Assembly (NCBI GenBank): GCA_018821305.1
Contig: JAHJMN010000048.1
Coordinates: 1 to 64,000 of the forward strand
DNA: 64,000 nucleotides
Direction: 5' to 3'
Origin: Myxococcota bacterium
GTDB lineage: Bacteria; Myxococcota_A; Polyangia; HGW-17
A program made the translations under genes and the position numbers. The first letter of the stretch is position 1, and each line of letters begins with the position of its first letter. Shown here in pieces: positions 31,071 through 40,279 of this stretch. The notes beneath the pieces were generated by a model. That model did no database searches. It was given only the letters and a program-made list of their open reading frames with translations, and was not told the origin of the DNA.

Positions 31071-32377
31071 CCGGATTTCTCCTTGTGGTATTTTTCAAAG
31101 TACAATTTTAACATGGTGGCAGCCACAAAAATACTTTTCGTTCGCCATTTCGCTGGGTTAATAAGTGCCACAGCAAATACAACTTCAGGCTTATCCGCTG
31201 GGGCATATCCTGTAAACCAAGAATATTCGAGATATTCAGGCTCTGTCCGAGCCAGGGTTCCTGTCTTCCCTGCGCAAGTAAAGTTATATCTCGCTTCATC
31301 TACTTTATAAAATGCGTCCCTTGCAGTACCTGAAGTAACTGTAAGTTCCAGCATTTTCCTGAGACTTGCTGCCTGTGTAGATGAAATTACCCTTCCCTGC
31401 GGCGTTCCTTCAGGTTTATGAGAAAATAGAATTTTATTTTCTGATGATTTTACAGACTCAACGAGCCAGGGAGAAACAGGAATACCATCATTTCCCGCGA
31501 TGCTCATCATCCAGGCTCCGTGAAATGGACTGAGAGTAACCTCCCCGAATCCAGCAGCGGTGAAGGCAACTGCGTTTTCATCACGGGCAAGGATCTTTAT
31601 CCTGCTCTTTTCAACAGGAAGAATAAAATTGAAATCCATGTGAAATCCCCACGATGAAGCGTGATAAAGTAACGATTTTCTTGTAAGATATCGTTTACCC
31701 AATCTGGCAAATACAACGTTGGCACTTTGTGCTAAGGCCATGGGAAGATTTACACATTTATTATCTTTAGCTGGATTCTCAACCAGAAGTTTGGAAGTCA
31801 GGCGATGGGAACCGCCATGATAACACCAGGTGTCAGTAACATTCACAGCTCCTGTTGAAAGAAGGGCACTTGCACTAACAACTTTAAAAACACTTGCACC
31901 GGGTGCCCAGGCCTTTGTTATCAATTCCAAATCAGTCAGTCTTTTATCTTTTTCAGATCGCCCCTTAAAAACCAGAATTCGGCCATCCTTGATTGAGTAC
32001 ATAAAAACTGCTGCCCAAGGTATTTTAAAGTGAGATAAAATAGAATCTGCTTTTTGCTGCAACCAGGGATCAATTGAATATCGAATTATTGTTCCATTAT
32101 CCAGAACCTGCTCAAACACGCCATTTCGTTCACGGGCCGCCGTTGTATTTATATACTTTTTCCAAACAAAGGGTTTAAGCTCTGGTGTGTCCATAGTCTT
32201 GAGATTGATGCTCTGAAGAGTTGTTTCGTCTGAAGCTCCCTTTTTTCGATTCAGAACAAAGAGCCAGATAATTAACAGAGAGAAAATGATGATGAACAGA
32301 ATCATGGGTGCGACTATATAAAATGATTTTCTGCCCGTCATCCTAGCCCTGCCATTTTGCATTCTGTAGATACTCAA
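31067..32377 (-). CDS. Penicillin-binding protein transpeptidase-type
   Basis: One N-terminal TM; SxxK (PGASVFKVVSASALL), SxN (AQSANVVFARLGKRY), KTGT (CAGKTGTLAR) in the correct order. Confidence 0.85.
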   Translation of the reverse strand: MSIYRMQNGRARMTGRKSFYIVAPMILFIIIFSLLIIWLFVLNRKKGASDETTLQSINLKTMDTPELKPFVWKKYINTTAARERNGVFEQVLDNGTIIRYSIDPWLQQKADSILSHFKIPWAAVFMYSIKDGRILVFKGRSEKDKRLTDLELITKAWAPGASVFKVVSASALLSTGAVNVTDTWCYHGGSHRLTSKLLVENPAKDNKCVNLPMALAQSANVVFARLGKRYLTRKSLLYHASSWGFHMDFNFILPVEKSRIKILARDENAVAFTAAGFGEVTLSPFHGAWMMSIAGNDGIPVSPWLVESVKSSENKILFSHKPEGTPQGRVISSTQAASLRKMLELTVTSGTARDAFYKVDEARYNFTCAGKTGTLARTEPEYLEYSWFTGYAPADKPEVVFAVALINPAKWRTKSIFVAATMLKLYFEKYHKEKSG

Positions 32378-33767
32378 GATTATGCTTTTTCATGCGATAG
32401 TACAGTGTTGTGCGATTGATTCCAAGCTTTCTGGCAGTTTGAGCCATGTTTCCACGACATTCTTCAACAGCTCTAATTATCCTGGATTTTTCCGTTTCGT
32501 TGATTTCTGAATCCAGGGCGAGGGTCGTTCGGGAAGTAGATATTGCAGGCATTTCAAACCCTGGACCGAACCGAAGATCTTTCATGGAGAGAATTCCGTC
32601 AGTTGAAAGAATCATTGCTCGTTCAATCAGGTTTTCAAGTTCACGCACATTCCCCGGCCAATCATATGAGTCCAACGCTCGGAAGAATTCCTGTTCAACC
32701 TTGCGCACTAGTTTGCCTGTTACTGTTGAATATTTTTCTACAAAATGATTCACCAATTCTCTGATGTCGTCTCTTCGCTCTCGTAAAGGGGGCAACTCGA
32801 GGGGAAATACGTTCAATCTATAGTAGAGGTCCTGCCGGAAAAGACCTTTTGAAACTAAATCTTCCAAATTTTTATGAGTTGCGCTAATGAGTCTTACATC
32901 AACCTTAATAGTTTCTTCCCCGCCTACCCTCTCAAATTCTCTTTCCTGTAGCACCCGGAGGAGTTTAACCTGAATATCCATCGGCAAATCGCCTACTTCA
33001 TCTAGAAACAACGTACCGCGGTCCGCCATTTCAAAACGACCCATTCGTCGGGAAACAGCACCGGTAAATGCACCGCGCTCGTGACCAAAAAGCTCGGATT
33101 CGAGGATCCCACTGGCAAGTGCAGCACAGTTAACCCGCACAAAAGGATCCGCAGCCCGATTTGAGTTCAAGTGTATCGCATGGGCTATCAATTCCTTGCC
33201 CGTACCTGTTTCGCCGCGAAGTAAAACCGTTGAACTCGTAGGAGCTACTTTTTCTATGTTATCAAGGACTTTAAGTAGTGATTTTGATGACCCTATGATG
33301 TTGCCGAAATCATACTGGGCATGAACCTGATTATCAAGATAGTGCGTATATTCAGAAAGTTTTCTTTCAAGTTCCTGATTTTTCCTTTTCAGATGCCACA
33401 CTTCAATCGCTTGTGTTATGGCCGCTTTAAGTTCTTCAGAATTGAAAGGCTTTGTCAAAAAACGATAAACACTGCCGAGTCGGATAGCATCTATCAGAAC
33501 ATCGGGATCGCGATATGCAGTAAGAATAATTCCCAGAGTTTCGGCCTTTATCTCTTTAACTCGCGCAAGAAAATCCAAGCCGGTCATTTTGGGCATTCGT
33601 TGATCTGTGATTACCACAGCAAAATCTTTTTTTTCAACAAGGGAAAGGGCTTCTTCTCCACTGGAAGCAGTGTGAATATTGAAGATACGTCGATAGTTAA
33701 ACCGGAAAACGTCCAGATTGTCTTCTTCATCGTCCACATAGAGAACAGGGAACTCTTTTAAATCCAA
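32343..33767 (-). CDS. Sigma-54-dependent NtrC-type response regulator
   Basis: Receiver (VLYVDDEEDN...VVITDQRMPKMTG), AAA+ (GETGTGKELIAHAIH, GAFTGA), C-terminal Fis-type HTH (ARKLGINRTTLYYRMKKH). Confidence 0.95.
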   Translation of the reverse strand: MDLKEFPVLYVDDEEDNLDVFRFNYRRIFNIHTASSGEEALSLVEKKDFAVVITDQRMPKMTGLDFLARVKEIKAETLGIILTAYRDPDVLIDAIRLGSVYRFLTKPFNSEELKAAITQAIEVWHLKRKNQELERKLSEYTHYLDNQVHAQYDFGNIIGSSKSLLKVLDNIEKVAPTSSTVLLRGETGTGKELIAHAIHLNSNRAADPFVRVNCAALASGILESELFGHERGAFTGAVSRRMGRFEMADRGTLFLDEVGDLPMDIQVKLLRVLQEREFERVGGEETIKVDVRLISATHKNLEDLVSKGLFRQDLYYRLNVFPLELPPLRERRDDIRELVNHFVEKYSTVTGKLVRKVEQEFFRALDSYDWPGNVRELENLIERAMILSTDGILSMKDLRFGPGFEMPAISTSRTTLALDSEINETEKSRIIRAVEECRGNMAQTARKLGINRTTLYYRMKKHNLEYLQNAKWQG

Positions 33768-33777
33768 TTACAAACTC

Positions 33778-35214
33778 CTACTGGCAGTATACAGGACCTG
33801 TTGTACAAGACGATGGGCCCGATGGGCATAGTTCAAGGCATTGTGCCGTTTGGGTGCAGTCAAGCGTTGTTTCATTGGGAACACAAAGGCTGTACTCCAT
33901 GCTGTCAACGCTCAGTTGTGTGCACTGGGAATAAAAACCACATTCCGCATTATTATCACAAAAATCCAGACAGTAACTGAATTCGGAACCGTTCAAAGGA
34001 AGACATTTTCCACGTAAACAGTCTGCATCATCGGCGCATATTTCGCATTGAGTCCTGTCTCCACTGGAGTCAACACAGGAACCGGTTCTGGGCACACAGG
34101 AATTCTGTTCTGTTGCTGTTTCTTCACAGATGTAACCGTCTGGACAATCTGTATAATATGAACAAGTTGAGGCACATATAGAGTTTCCCGATTCAGGTAT
34201 AAATACACAATTGCTACCGACTTCACACTGCGCATCATATTTACACGGTGAACAAAGCGTGCCATCCCCCGTGCAACTACGCCATGAATTAAGGCATTGA
34301 TAGACAGGAGCATCCGTCTCAGCACACTCTCCCGTGCAAGCTGAATCGCAATCAGTTACCCATCTGTCATTTTCAGTGCAAAGAAAAACTTCAGAACACT
34401 CGGAATCAATGGGACATGTGCCACTGACCTGAGGATCACAGTCTGAGCCGCAGAAAGAAGACCCTGACTCATTCAAAACGCATAAATCCGTTGAAAAACC
34501 GCACTGAAAATCAAGATCACAGTCCTCACACCAACCCCTTGGAATGCACCAGGCAGCCTCGGAATCAGCATAGTTACGACATGTCATATCCGGAGGACAT
34601 TCTCTGGAAGTTGTACATTCATTGGAGCAAAATGCCCCAGTTTCTGATGCAGGAAAATCATTAAGGCAGGTAAATCCAGAAGCACATGTGCCATCCGGAC
34701 AAGGCTCGCCGGCGGTTCCTTCCCCCTGCTGGAAGTAGATTCCGATGCACCAGTAATCTCCCTCACTCAGTGCACAAACGGTTCCGTCAGGGCACTCGGA
34801 TTGATCTCTGCAGTTAAAAGCACAGATGTTTTCCATGCATTTAATTTCTTTTTGATCCGGGCAGGATTCAGAATCCTCACATTCGACGCAATCACTGTCA
34901 TCATCACACTGGCCACCGGCATCCTGTAAAGGAGCGCAGAAGAAGTTAATGCAACTATACCCCTGTCGGCAGTCCGAGTTAGCTTCGCAAGATGGAAGAC
35001 AGTATGCTTCGGTATCATTAAAATCAACGCATACGCCCTGATTACATGGTGCTTGATCATTGCAGACTTCTGTGCACATTCCATCAGGCAGCCCAATATT
35101 ACAAACGCCTTCACAGACAGTACTTTCGCTGCATGGTTTACCAAAAGTTTCTTTACCGTCATCATCACAGGAAAAAACAAAAAATAAGGCAATAATGACT
35201 AACAATTTTCTCAT
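33778..35214 (-). CDS. Cys-rich lipoprotein (paralogue of 45506-46972)
   Basis: Lipobox FFVFSCDDDG; dense Cys pattern; aligns by eye to 45506-46972 throughout; ends GPVYCQ. Confidence 0.8.
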   Translation of the reverse strand: MRKLLVIIALFFVFSCDDDGKETFGKPCSESTVCEGVCNIGLPDGMCTEVCNDQAPCNQGVCVDFNDTEAYCLPSCEANSDCRQGYSCINFFCAPLQDAGGQCDDDSDCVECEDSESCPDQKEIKCMENICAFNCRDQSECPDGTVCALSEGDYWCIGIYFQQGEGTAGEPCPDGTCASGFTCLNDFPASETGAFCSNECTTSRECPPDMTCRNYADSEAAWCIPRGWCEDCDLDFQCGFSTDLCVLNESGSSFCGSDCDPQVSGTCPIDSECSEVFLCTENDRWVTDCDSACTGECAETDAPVYQCLNSWRSCTGDGTLCSPCKYDAQCEVGSNCVFIPESGNSICASTCSYYTDCPDGYICEETATEQNSCVPRTGSCVDSSGDRTQCEICADDADCLRGKCLPLNGSEFSYCLDFCDNNAECGFYSQCTQLSVDSMEYSLCVPNETTLDCTQTAQCLELCPSGPSSCTTGPVYCQ

Positions 35215-35360
35215 AAAAATCCTCCGGAAAAGTAAATTTTCGAAGTTGTCAATATTCTAAAACACGATAAACATTTGCCCTCTATTGCATTCCGCTTCGC
35301 GAAATTGCGTAACTGAGAATCAAATTTTATCAAAAGTGACCATGTTTTAGAAAATTATAC

Positions 35361-36626
35361 TCAGTTTTTTCTGAACTGCATAATTCCCGTGATGAGTTTA
35401 TCAGTTTTGAATATCTTTACAATCACCGCGATAAGAATTCCAGAAAGAATCAGATTATATACGATTCCGGCAACTACTGCTCCCCAGGCATCAAAAGTGA
35501 GAGAACGCATAGCTGTCATGGGATGTGTAAAAGGAATGGCGTACATAAAATATTTCATTACGAGTGAAACAGTATTCAAATCCTTATACATTGTGAAAAA
35601 CATCGGAATTATTGCAAGGCCCATAATTGGGTATGTGAGGATCTGTGCACTTTTGTAATCTCTTGCCATGATACCGAGAAGCATTGCCATAGCGAGGCCG
35701 AAAACAAGAGATACAAACAGACTCAGCCCCACAAGTAAGTAGTCAAAAATACTGAGACTGAGACCCAGAGCAGCCAGGTTTACTGTTCCCGCCTCCAATG
35801 ATGAAAGATAAAATTTAAAACCAACCAGATAAAGGGCGGCCATAATAAGTCCGACAATTGCACTTCCAAGCAGTTTACCCATTACAATTGTAGTGCGATT
35901 TACGGGCATAGTAAGAAGTGTTTCAAGGGTTTTGTTCTCTTTTTCGAGGCCCATTGATGTAATAACCATTGAACCGCCTAGCATCAATATAATAAAAATA
36001 GCCATGGGGATTGTCATGGACTGACTTATTAGAACCTGAGCAATTTTGTTAGGGCTAAGTACAGGAATAAGTTTGTCCCTGTATAGTGTTGATTCAAGCT
36101 TCTTTGTAGGAATAAGAATGTTCTTTATTTTATCTTCTTTAATATTGAACTGCTTGTGTAAAATATGGAAAGCAATGTTCCTGTTCATCTCCTCCATACT
36201 CTTTTCAAGTATGGCACTTCCAATGGTGTCCATGATCCCCGCTCCCCTCATAACCCACTGAATTAAAATATAACCCTGATTGCCTTTTTCTAAATCCTTT
36301 GAAAAGCCCCGGGGAACCATTACCATTGCAACAGCTTTTTTATGCTTTCTAACTTTCGCGATAGCTAATCCCGAATCATCTCCTTCGTAAATAAAATCAG
36401 TTTTCTTTCTCAATCCATCAATCAATGCTTTGGACTCACTTGTCTTATCCTGATCAACCAGAGCTATCTTGGGTTTTTTCTTCGCTTCATCTTTTGATAC
36501 TCCAATTATTTTTCCCATCGATGCAAAAAGGATAGTTATCCCGATAATTACTGCCAGTGAACTGGGAGTGAGGAGTTCTTTTATTTCTTTTTTTATAAGA
36601 TTACCCAGCATGTTTAACCTCCCCAA
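35361..36626 (-). CDS. ABC-2 type transporter permease (NatB-like)
   Basis: N-terminal TM, large extracytoplasmic domain, C-terminal TM cluster; adjacent to ATPase gene. Confidence 0.85.
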   Translation of the reverse strand: MGRLNMLGNLIKKEIKELLTPSSLAVIIGITILFASMGKIIGVSKDEAKKKPKIALVDQDKTSESKALIDGLRKKTDFIYEGDDSGLAIAKVRKHKKAVAMVMVPRGFSKDLEKGNQGYILIQWVMRGAGIMDTIGSAILEKSMEEMNRNIAFHILHKQFNIKEDKIKNILIPTKKLESTLYRDKLIPVLSPNKIAQVLISQSMTIPMAIFIILMLGGSMVITSMGLEKENKTLETLLTMPVNRTTIVMGKLLGSAIVGLIMAALYLVGFKFYLSSLEAGTVNLAALGLSLSIFDYLLVGLSLFVSLVFGLAMAMLLGIMARDYKSAQILTYPIMGLAIIPMFFTMYKDLNTVSLVMKYFMYAIPFTHPMTAMRSLTFDAWGAVVAGIVYNLILSGILIAVIVKIFKTDKLITGIMQFRKN

Positions 36627-37335
36627 CTATTTTCATAAAAACCTCTTCAATATTCGGAAGCCCGTATCTTTCTTTTAGCTCCGAAGGTGTACCTGTTTCT
36701 ACAATAACTCCCTGATTTATCAGAGCAATCCGATCACACATGTACTCAACTTCAAGCATATTGTGTGAGGACAAAAGCACACTTCTCTCTTCCGATAATG
36801 AGGATTTTATCAACTTCCTGATATCCGTTCCATTTACAACATCAAGGCCACTGGTAGGTTCATCCAGAATTGCAAGGACTGGCTGCACCATGAGAGCCCT
36901 TGCAATAACCAGCCTCCTGGTCATGCCCTTGGAAAAATTTTGGACCTTGTCATTGATGCGATCCCCGAGATTCGCTATTTCAACACCTCTTTTGACAATG
37001 GCATTTACATCCCCACGATCTTTGAAGAAGTTGGCGATGAACTGAAGATATTCATACCCACGAAGATTTTTATAGATTCCAGCATCTTCGGGAAGATAAC
37101 TTATGAGCTTCCTGATTTCATCGGGTTTATCCTGCACTTCATTGCCATTAATAACAACTCTACCGGATGTAGAAGATAAAAGAGTAGAGAGGATTCGAAG
37201 TGTTGTGGTTTTACCCGCTCCGTTTGGACCAATGAGTCCAAAAATTTCACCCCTGCCTATTTCAAAACTGATTCCTTTAACAGCTTCGAAATTTTTATAG
37301 GCCTTTTTCAAGTTTTCTACTTTCACTAATTCCAT
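36601..37335 (-). CDS. ABC transporter ATP-binding protein (NatA-like)
   Basis: Walker A GPNGAGKTTTLR, signature-like NFSKGMTRRL, Walker B LAILDEPTSGLD. Confidence 0.95.
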   Translation of the reverse strand: MELVKVENLKKAYKNFEAVKGISFEIGRGEIFGLIGPNGAGKTTTLRILSTLLSSTSGRVVINGNEVQDKPDEIRKLISYLPEDAGIYKNLRGYEYLQFIANFFKDRGDVNAIVKRGVEIANLGDRINDKVQNFSKGMTRRLVIARALMVQPVLAILDEPTSGLDVVNGTDIRKLIKSSLSEERSVLLSSHNMLEVEYMCDRIALINQGVIVETGTPSELKERYGLPNIEEVFMKIVGEVKHAG

Positions 37336-37625
37336 AAGAAAGCTCCATATTCACAGCGGTAAGTGTATGCCACTTGATGATAGTGCTTATGTCAGATATA
37401 CAGTTGAGATCCCCGAAAAAAGTCCCCGGCATTTGGTCTGAAATCTAACTGCGAGCACTAAAAACAAGCATAAACAATAAAAACAATGAGTTCCGACTAA
37501 AATGACATGAAGTACCAATCAAGTCGGATGGGGACTAAGAAAATTTCAGCAAATGGACTATATTAATACCAGTGTAAAATTACCAGTATTTTTACTTGTT
37601 TCATGATTCAAACTGACCTATTTTC

Positions 37626-38732
37626 TTGTACATGACTGAAGAAACTCATACCAACACCGTTTGTTTTTATGATGATGTTTTCCTTGATCACATTGCGCCC
37701 ATTGATCATCCGGAATGTCCCGAAAGGCTCCGTAGTGTCATTCAGCAATTGGAAGATTCAGGAACCTGGGATAAATTGGACATTAAAAAGCCTCCAAGGG
37801 CTGATACAGCCGAAATCGGTGTTGTCCACAAGCCTCAATACATATCCGCTGTTGAGCAGAAACTGATGCGTGGTATAAGCGGTTATCTGGATCTTGGGGA
37901 CACATATTACAGTCCAGGGACATACAACGCTGCTTTTATGGCCGTAGGGGCAGGAATCGAACTTTGCGCTGGCATTATGGAATCAAAATGGCTTCGCGGA
38001 CTTGCTCTTGTGCGACCACCGGGCCATCACGCAGAGAAAGATCAGGCAATGGGATTCTGTCTGTTTAACAATATTGCTGTTGCTGCAGCATCAGTTATAA
38101 GTCGTTATCCGGATAAAAAAGTCGCAATTATTGATTTTGATGTACATCACGGAAATGGTACACAAAACATCTTCTATAAAGAAAGTCGGGTCCTGTACTG
38201 TTCTATCCATCAATCACCTTTATATCCTGGAACCGGACACATTGATGAAAACGGCTTTGGTGAGGCTTTTGGCACAAATATAAATATTCCACTTCCCCCA
38301 CTCAGCGGTGATGTCGACTGGGTTTACGCTATGATACATGGAATTATTCCAGTAATGGAAAAATTCCAGCCAGACATCATTCTGGTCAGTGCCGGGTATG
38401 ATGCTCATAAGTTGGACCACATTTCTTCTCACACAGTCACAGATAATGGATTTGCTTTACTTCATTCAATCCTCGTTAAAGCATCTGAAAAATTATGTGA
38501 AGGACGTATAGGTGTTTTCATGGAAGGTGGATACCATCTCGGGGCTCTGGCCACAGGCATGAACAACTTTGCTCAAACTCTATGTAATCACAACGTAATC
38601 ACTAATTTTAATTTTGAAAATCAACCAGCCCATACGACTGTTGATACTGTTTCTAAAGTGATTGGATACGTCAATTCCCGCTGGGATATCAAACTCAAGC
38701 CCGATATGGAAGTATCCTACGAACTCTACTGA
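37626..38732 (+). CDS. Histone deacetylase-family (acetoin utilisation/deacetylase) hydrolase
   Basis: RPPGHHAEKDQAMGFCLFNNIAVAA, IDFDVHHGNGTQNIFY, VSAGYDAHKLD. Confidence 0.93.
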   Translation: MYMTEETHTNTVCFYDDVFLDHIAPIDHPECPERLRSVIQQLEDSGTWDKLDIKKPPRADTAEIGVVHKPQYISAVEQKLMRGISGYLDLGDTYYSPGTYNAAFMAVGAGIELCAGIMESKWLRGLALVRPPGHHAEKDQAMGFCLFNNIAVAAASVISRYPDKKVAIIDFDVHHGNGTQNIFYKESRVLYCSIHQSPLYPGTGHIDENGFGEAFGTNINIPLPPLSGDVDWVYAMIHGIIPVMEKFQPDIILVSAGYDAHKLDHISSHTVTDNGFALLHSILVKASEKLCEGRIGVFMEGGYHLGALATGMNNFAQTLCNHNVITNFNFENQPAHTTVDTVSKVIGYVNSRWDIKLKPDMEVSYELY

Positions 38733-38820
38733 AATCTGAGTAATACGATAGTATCCTATTTTCAAGAGAAGTTTCAGGTCGTAACCATTTAAAGAAGTAT
38801 AATTCAATTACAATCCTGTT

Positions 38821-39006
38821 CCGGAAATTTTCCGGCTCTACTATCTTGTGCTTTGCTGAAAAAAAAGAATCGGCGGTGAATTAGAAATGGTTCGTTACTT
38901 TAAAGGAGAGATTGAATCCACCGCCGCATGGTGACGGATGCAGAAGGATTTTTTGAGGGAGGAGAGAACCAACTGCATCCAATTTAAAACATCGGCTGCT
39001 TTTTTG
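38821..39006 (+). ncRNA. Candidate structured RNA or 5' leader (unassigned)
   Basis: Perfect 8-bp stems CGGCGGTG(38871-38878)/CACCGCCG(38919-38926) and GGATGCAG(38936-38943)/CTGCATCC(38973-38980); near-palindrome CCGGAAATTTTCCGG at 38821-38835; T-run at 39000-39005. Strand assumed. Confidence 0.3.
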
Positions 39007-39068
39007 AGAAGTTGAAAAAAAATAATTCTTTTTTTACAGATTTGTGTAGATTTACTGACTGGTGCATC

Positions 39069-40226
39069 ATGAACACAATACGACTTCTGATAATAACTAT
39101 ATTTTCAATCACATCATTACTTTCAATTTCCTGCAGAAATGACCCTGCGAAAACAAGAACTGAACCTGAAAAGGTTAAAAAAAAGCCCCCTCAGGAAGTT
39201 AGACCATCACCGGAACCGAAACCTTTTCCAGTTAGTAAAATTCAGAAAACCTTGAGTACGCAATCAAGTGAACTTATAAAACAATTTCAGTATACTGGAA
39301 AAATGGTTAAGTCTGACAAGTTTTGCCACCAGAACGGAGACTTCTTTTTGTGCTTGTCTGGTCATACAACACCTGAATCTTCATGGCACAAAATCCGAAA
39401 CATGGTTATCACAACCTGGGATGCAAAAAAGAGCGATATCCACAAGGATCTTTTACTCACTCATGGTTTTCACTTTTCCGCTCGAAAAGGCGTCTTATCA
39501 AAATGTAAAGCAAGATCCACAGTCTATGGTGGATTAACACCTGTGTTGAAACCGTCCACTCATAAGGAAGTAGAAACTGTTTGGGTAGAATACCCCATTG
39601 ATTCAAGTACAATTGAGCTCGTCTTTGAGTGTGAAAAAAAAGAGTATGATTTTAAATTAGAAATAACTCAGGCACTTAAAGCTCAACTGATTGTTATACA
39701 AGAGGAAATAAAAAAACTTATTGGGGCTGCTTCGGAAAAAACGAAAAAAATGGAGGATCTACTTGATCGTACTTTTCCGATAACACCCCTTGCCACAGAT
39801 GGTACGGTATCGAAAAATGTAAAGAAGATCATAGCACTACGAAATGCAACTATGGTTGCGTCATTTGTTCTTACAATGCTCGACTGGCAGCTCAATTCTC
39901 TTGAAAAAAAGAAAATAGCTCCAACCATTTTTAAAATAAAATTAAAGCGATTCGCTGAAAAAGAATATAAATACAGCAGAACCAAATTGGTTTTGATTCG
40001 TCGTTATATCGAATTAGCAATAAAAACTAATAAGAAGAACTGTATAAAACTCCGCAATCGCCTTAAAACAATGAAAAACACTGAATATGAATATGGCCGA
40101 TTAAGCAGGAAGTACGGGCATCATTGCGTCATATATGATGCTGCAGAAAAAGATCTTTTTGAAATATCTCCCCTGTTTGAATTTATTGAAAAAAGGCGTA
40201 AAGGCTGGATTAAGTTTGAATTTTAA
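39069..40226 (+). CDS. Putative lipoprotein of unknown function
   Basis: Internal Met at 39069 gives MNTIRLLIITIFSITSLLSISCRND lipobox; Pro/Lys-rich linker, then helical domain. Confidence 0.6.
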   Translation: MNTIRLLIITIFSITSLLSISCRNDPAKTRTEPEKVKKKPPQEVRPSPEPKPFPVSKIQKTLSTQSSELIKQFQYTGKMVKSDKFCHQNGDFFLCLSGHTTPESSWHKIRNMVITTWDAKKSDIHKDLLLTHGFHFSARKGVLSKCKARSTVYGGLTPVLKPSTHKEVETVWVEYPIDSSTIELVFECEKKEYDFKLEITQALKAQLIVIQEEIKKLIGAASEKTKKMEDLLDRTFPITPLATDGTVSKNVKKIIALRNATMVASFVLTMLDWQLNSLEKKKIAPTIFKIKLKRFAEKEYKYSRTKLVLIRRYIELAIKTNKKNCIKLRNRLKTMKNTEYEYGRLSRKYGHHCVIYDAAEKDLFEISPLFEFIEKRRKGWIKFEF

Positions 40227-40240
40227 GCAGTCATTGGTCT

Positions 40241-40279
40241 AAAATCCTTCGCGAGGCGCGTATTACATTACACGAACTA
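40241..40279 (-). repeat. Element A, partial copy
   Basis: aaaatccttcgcgaggcgcgtattacattacacgaacta, same arm as 23852-23911. Confidence 0.6.

Noticed and set aside
37626-38732. Histone deacetylase homologue as evidence of eukaryotic origin
   Set aside because: The acetoin-utilisation/HDAC-like family is widespread in bacteria; surrounding genes are bacterial.
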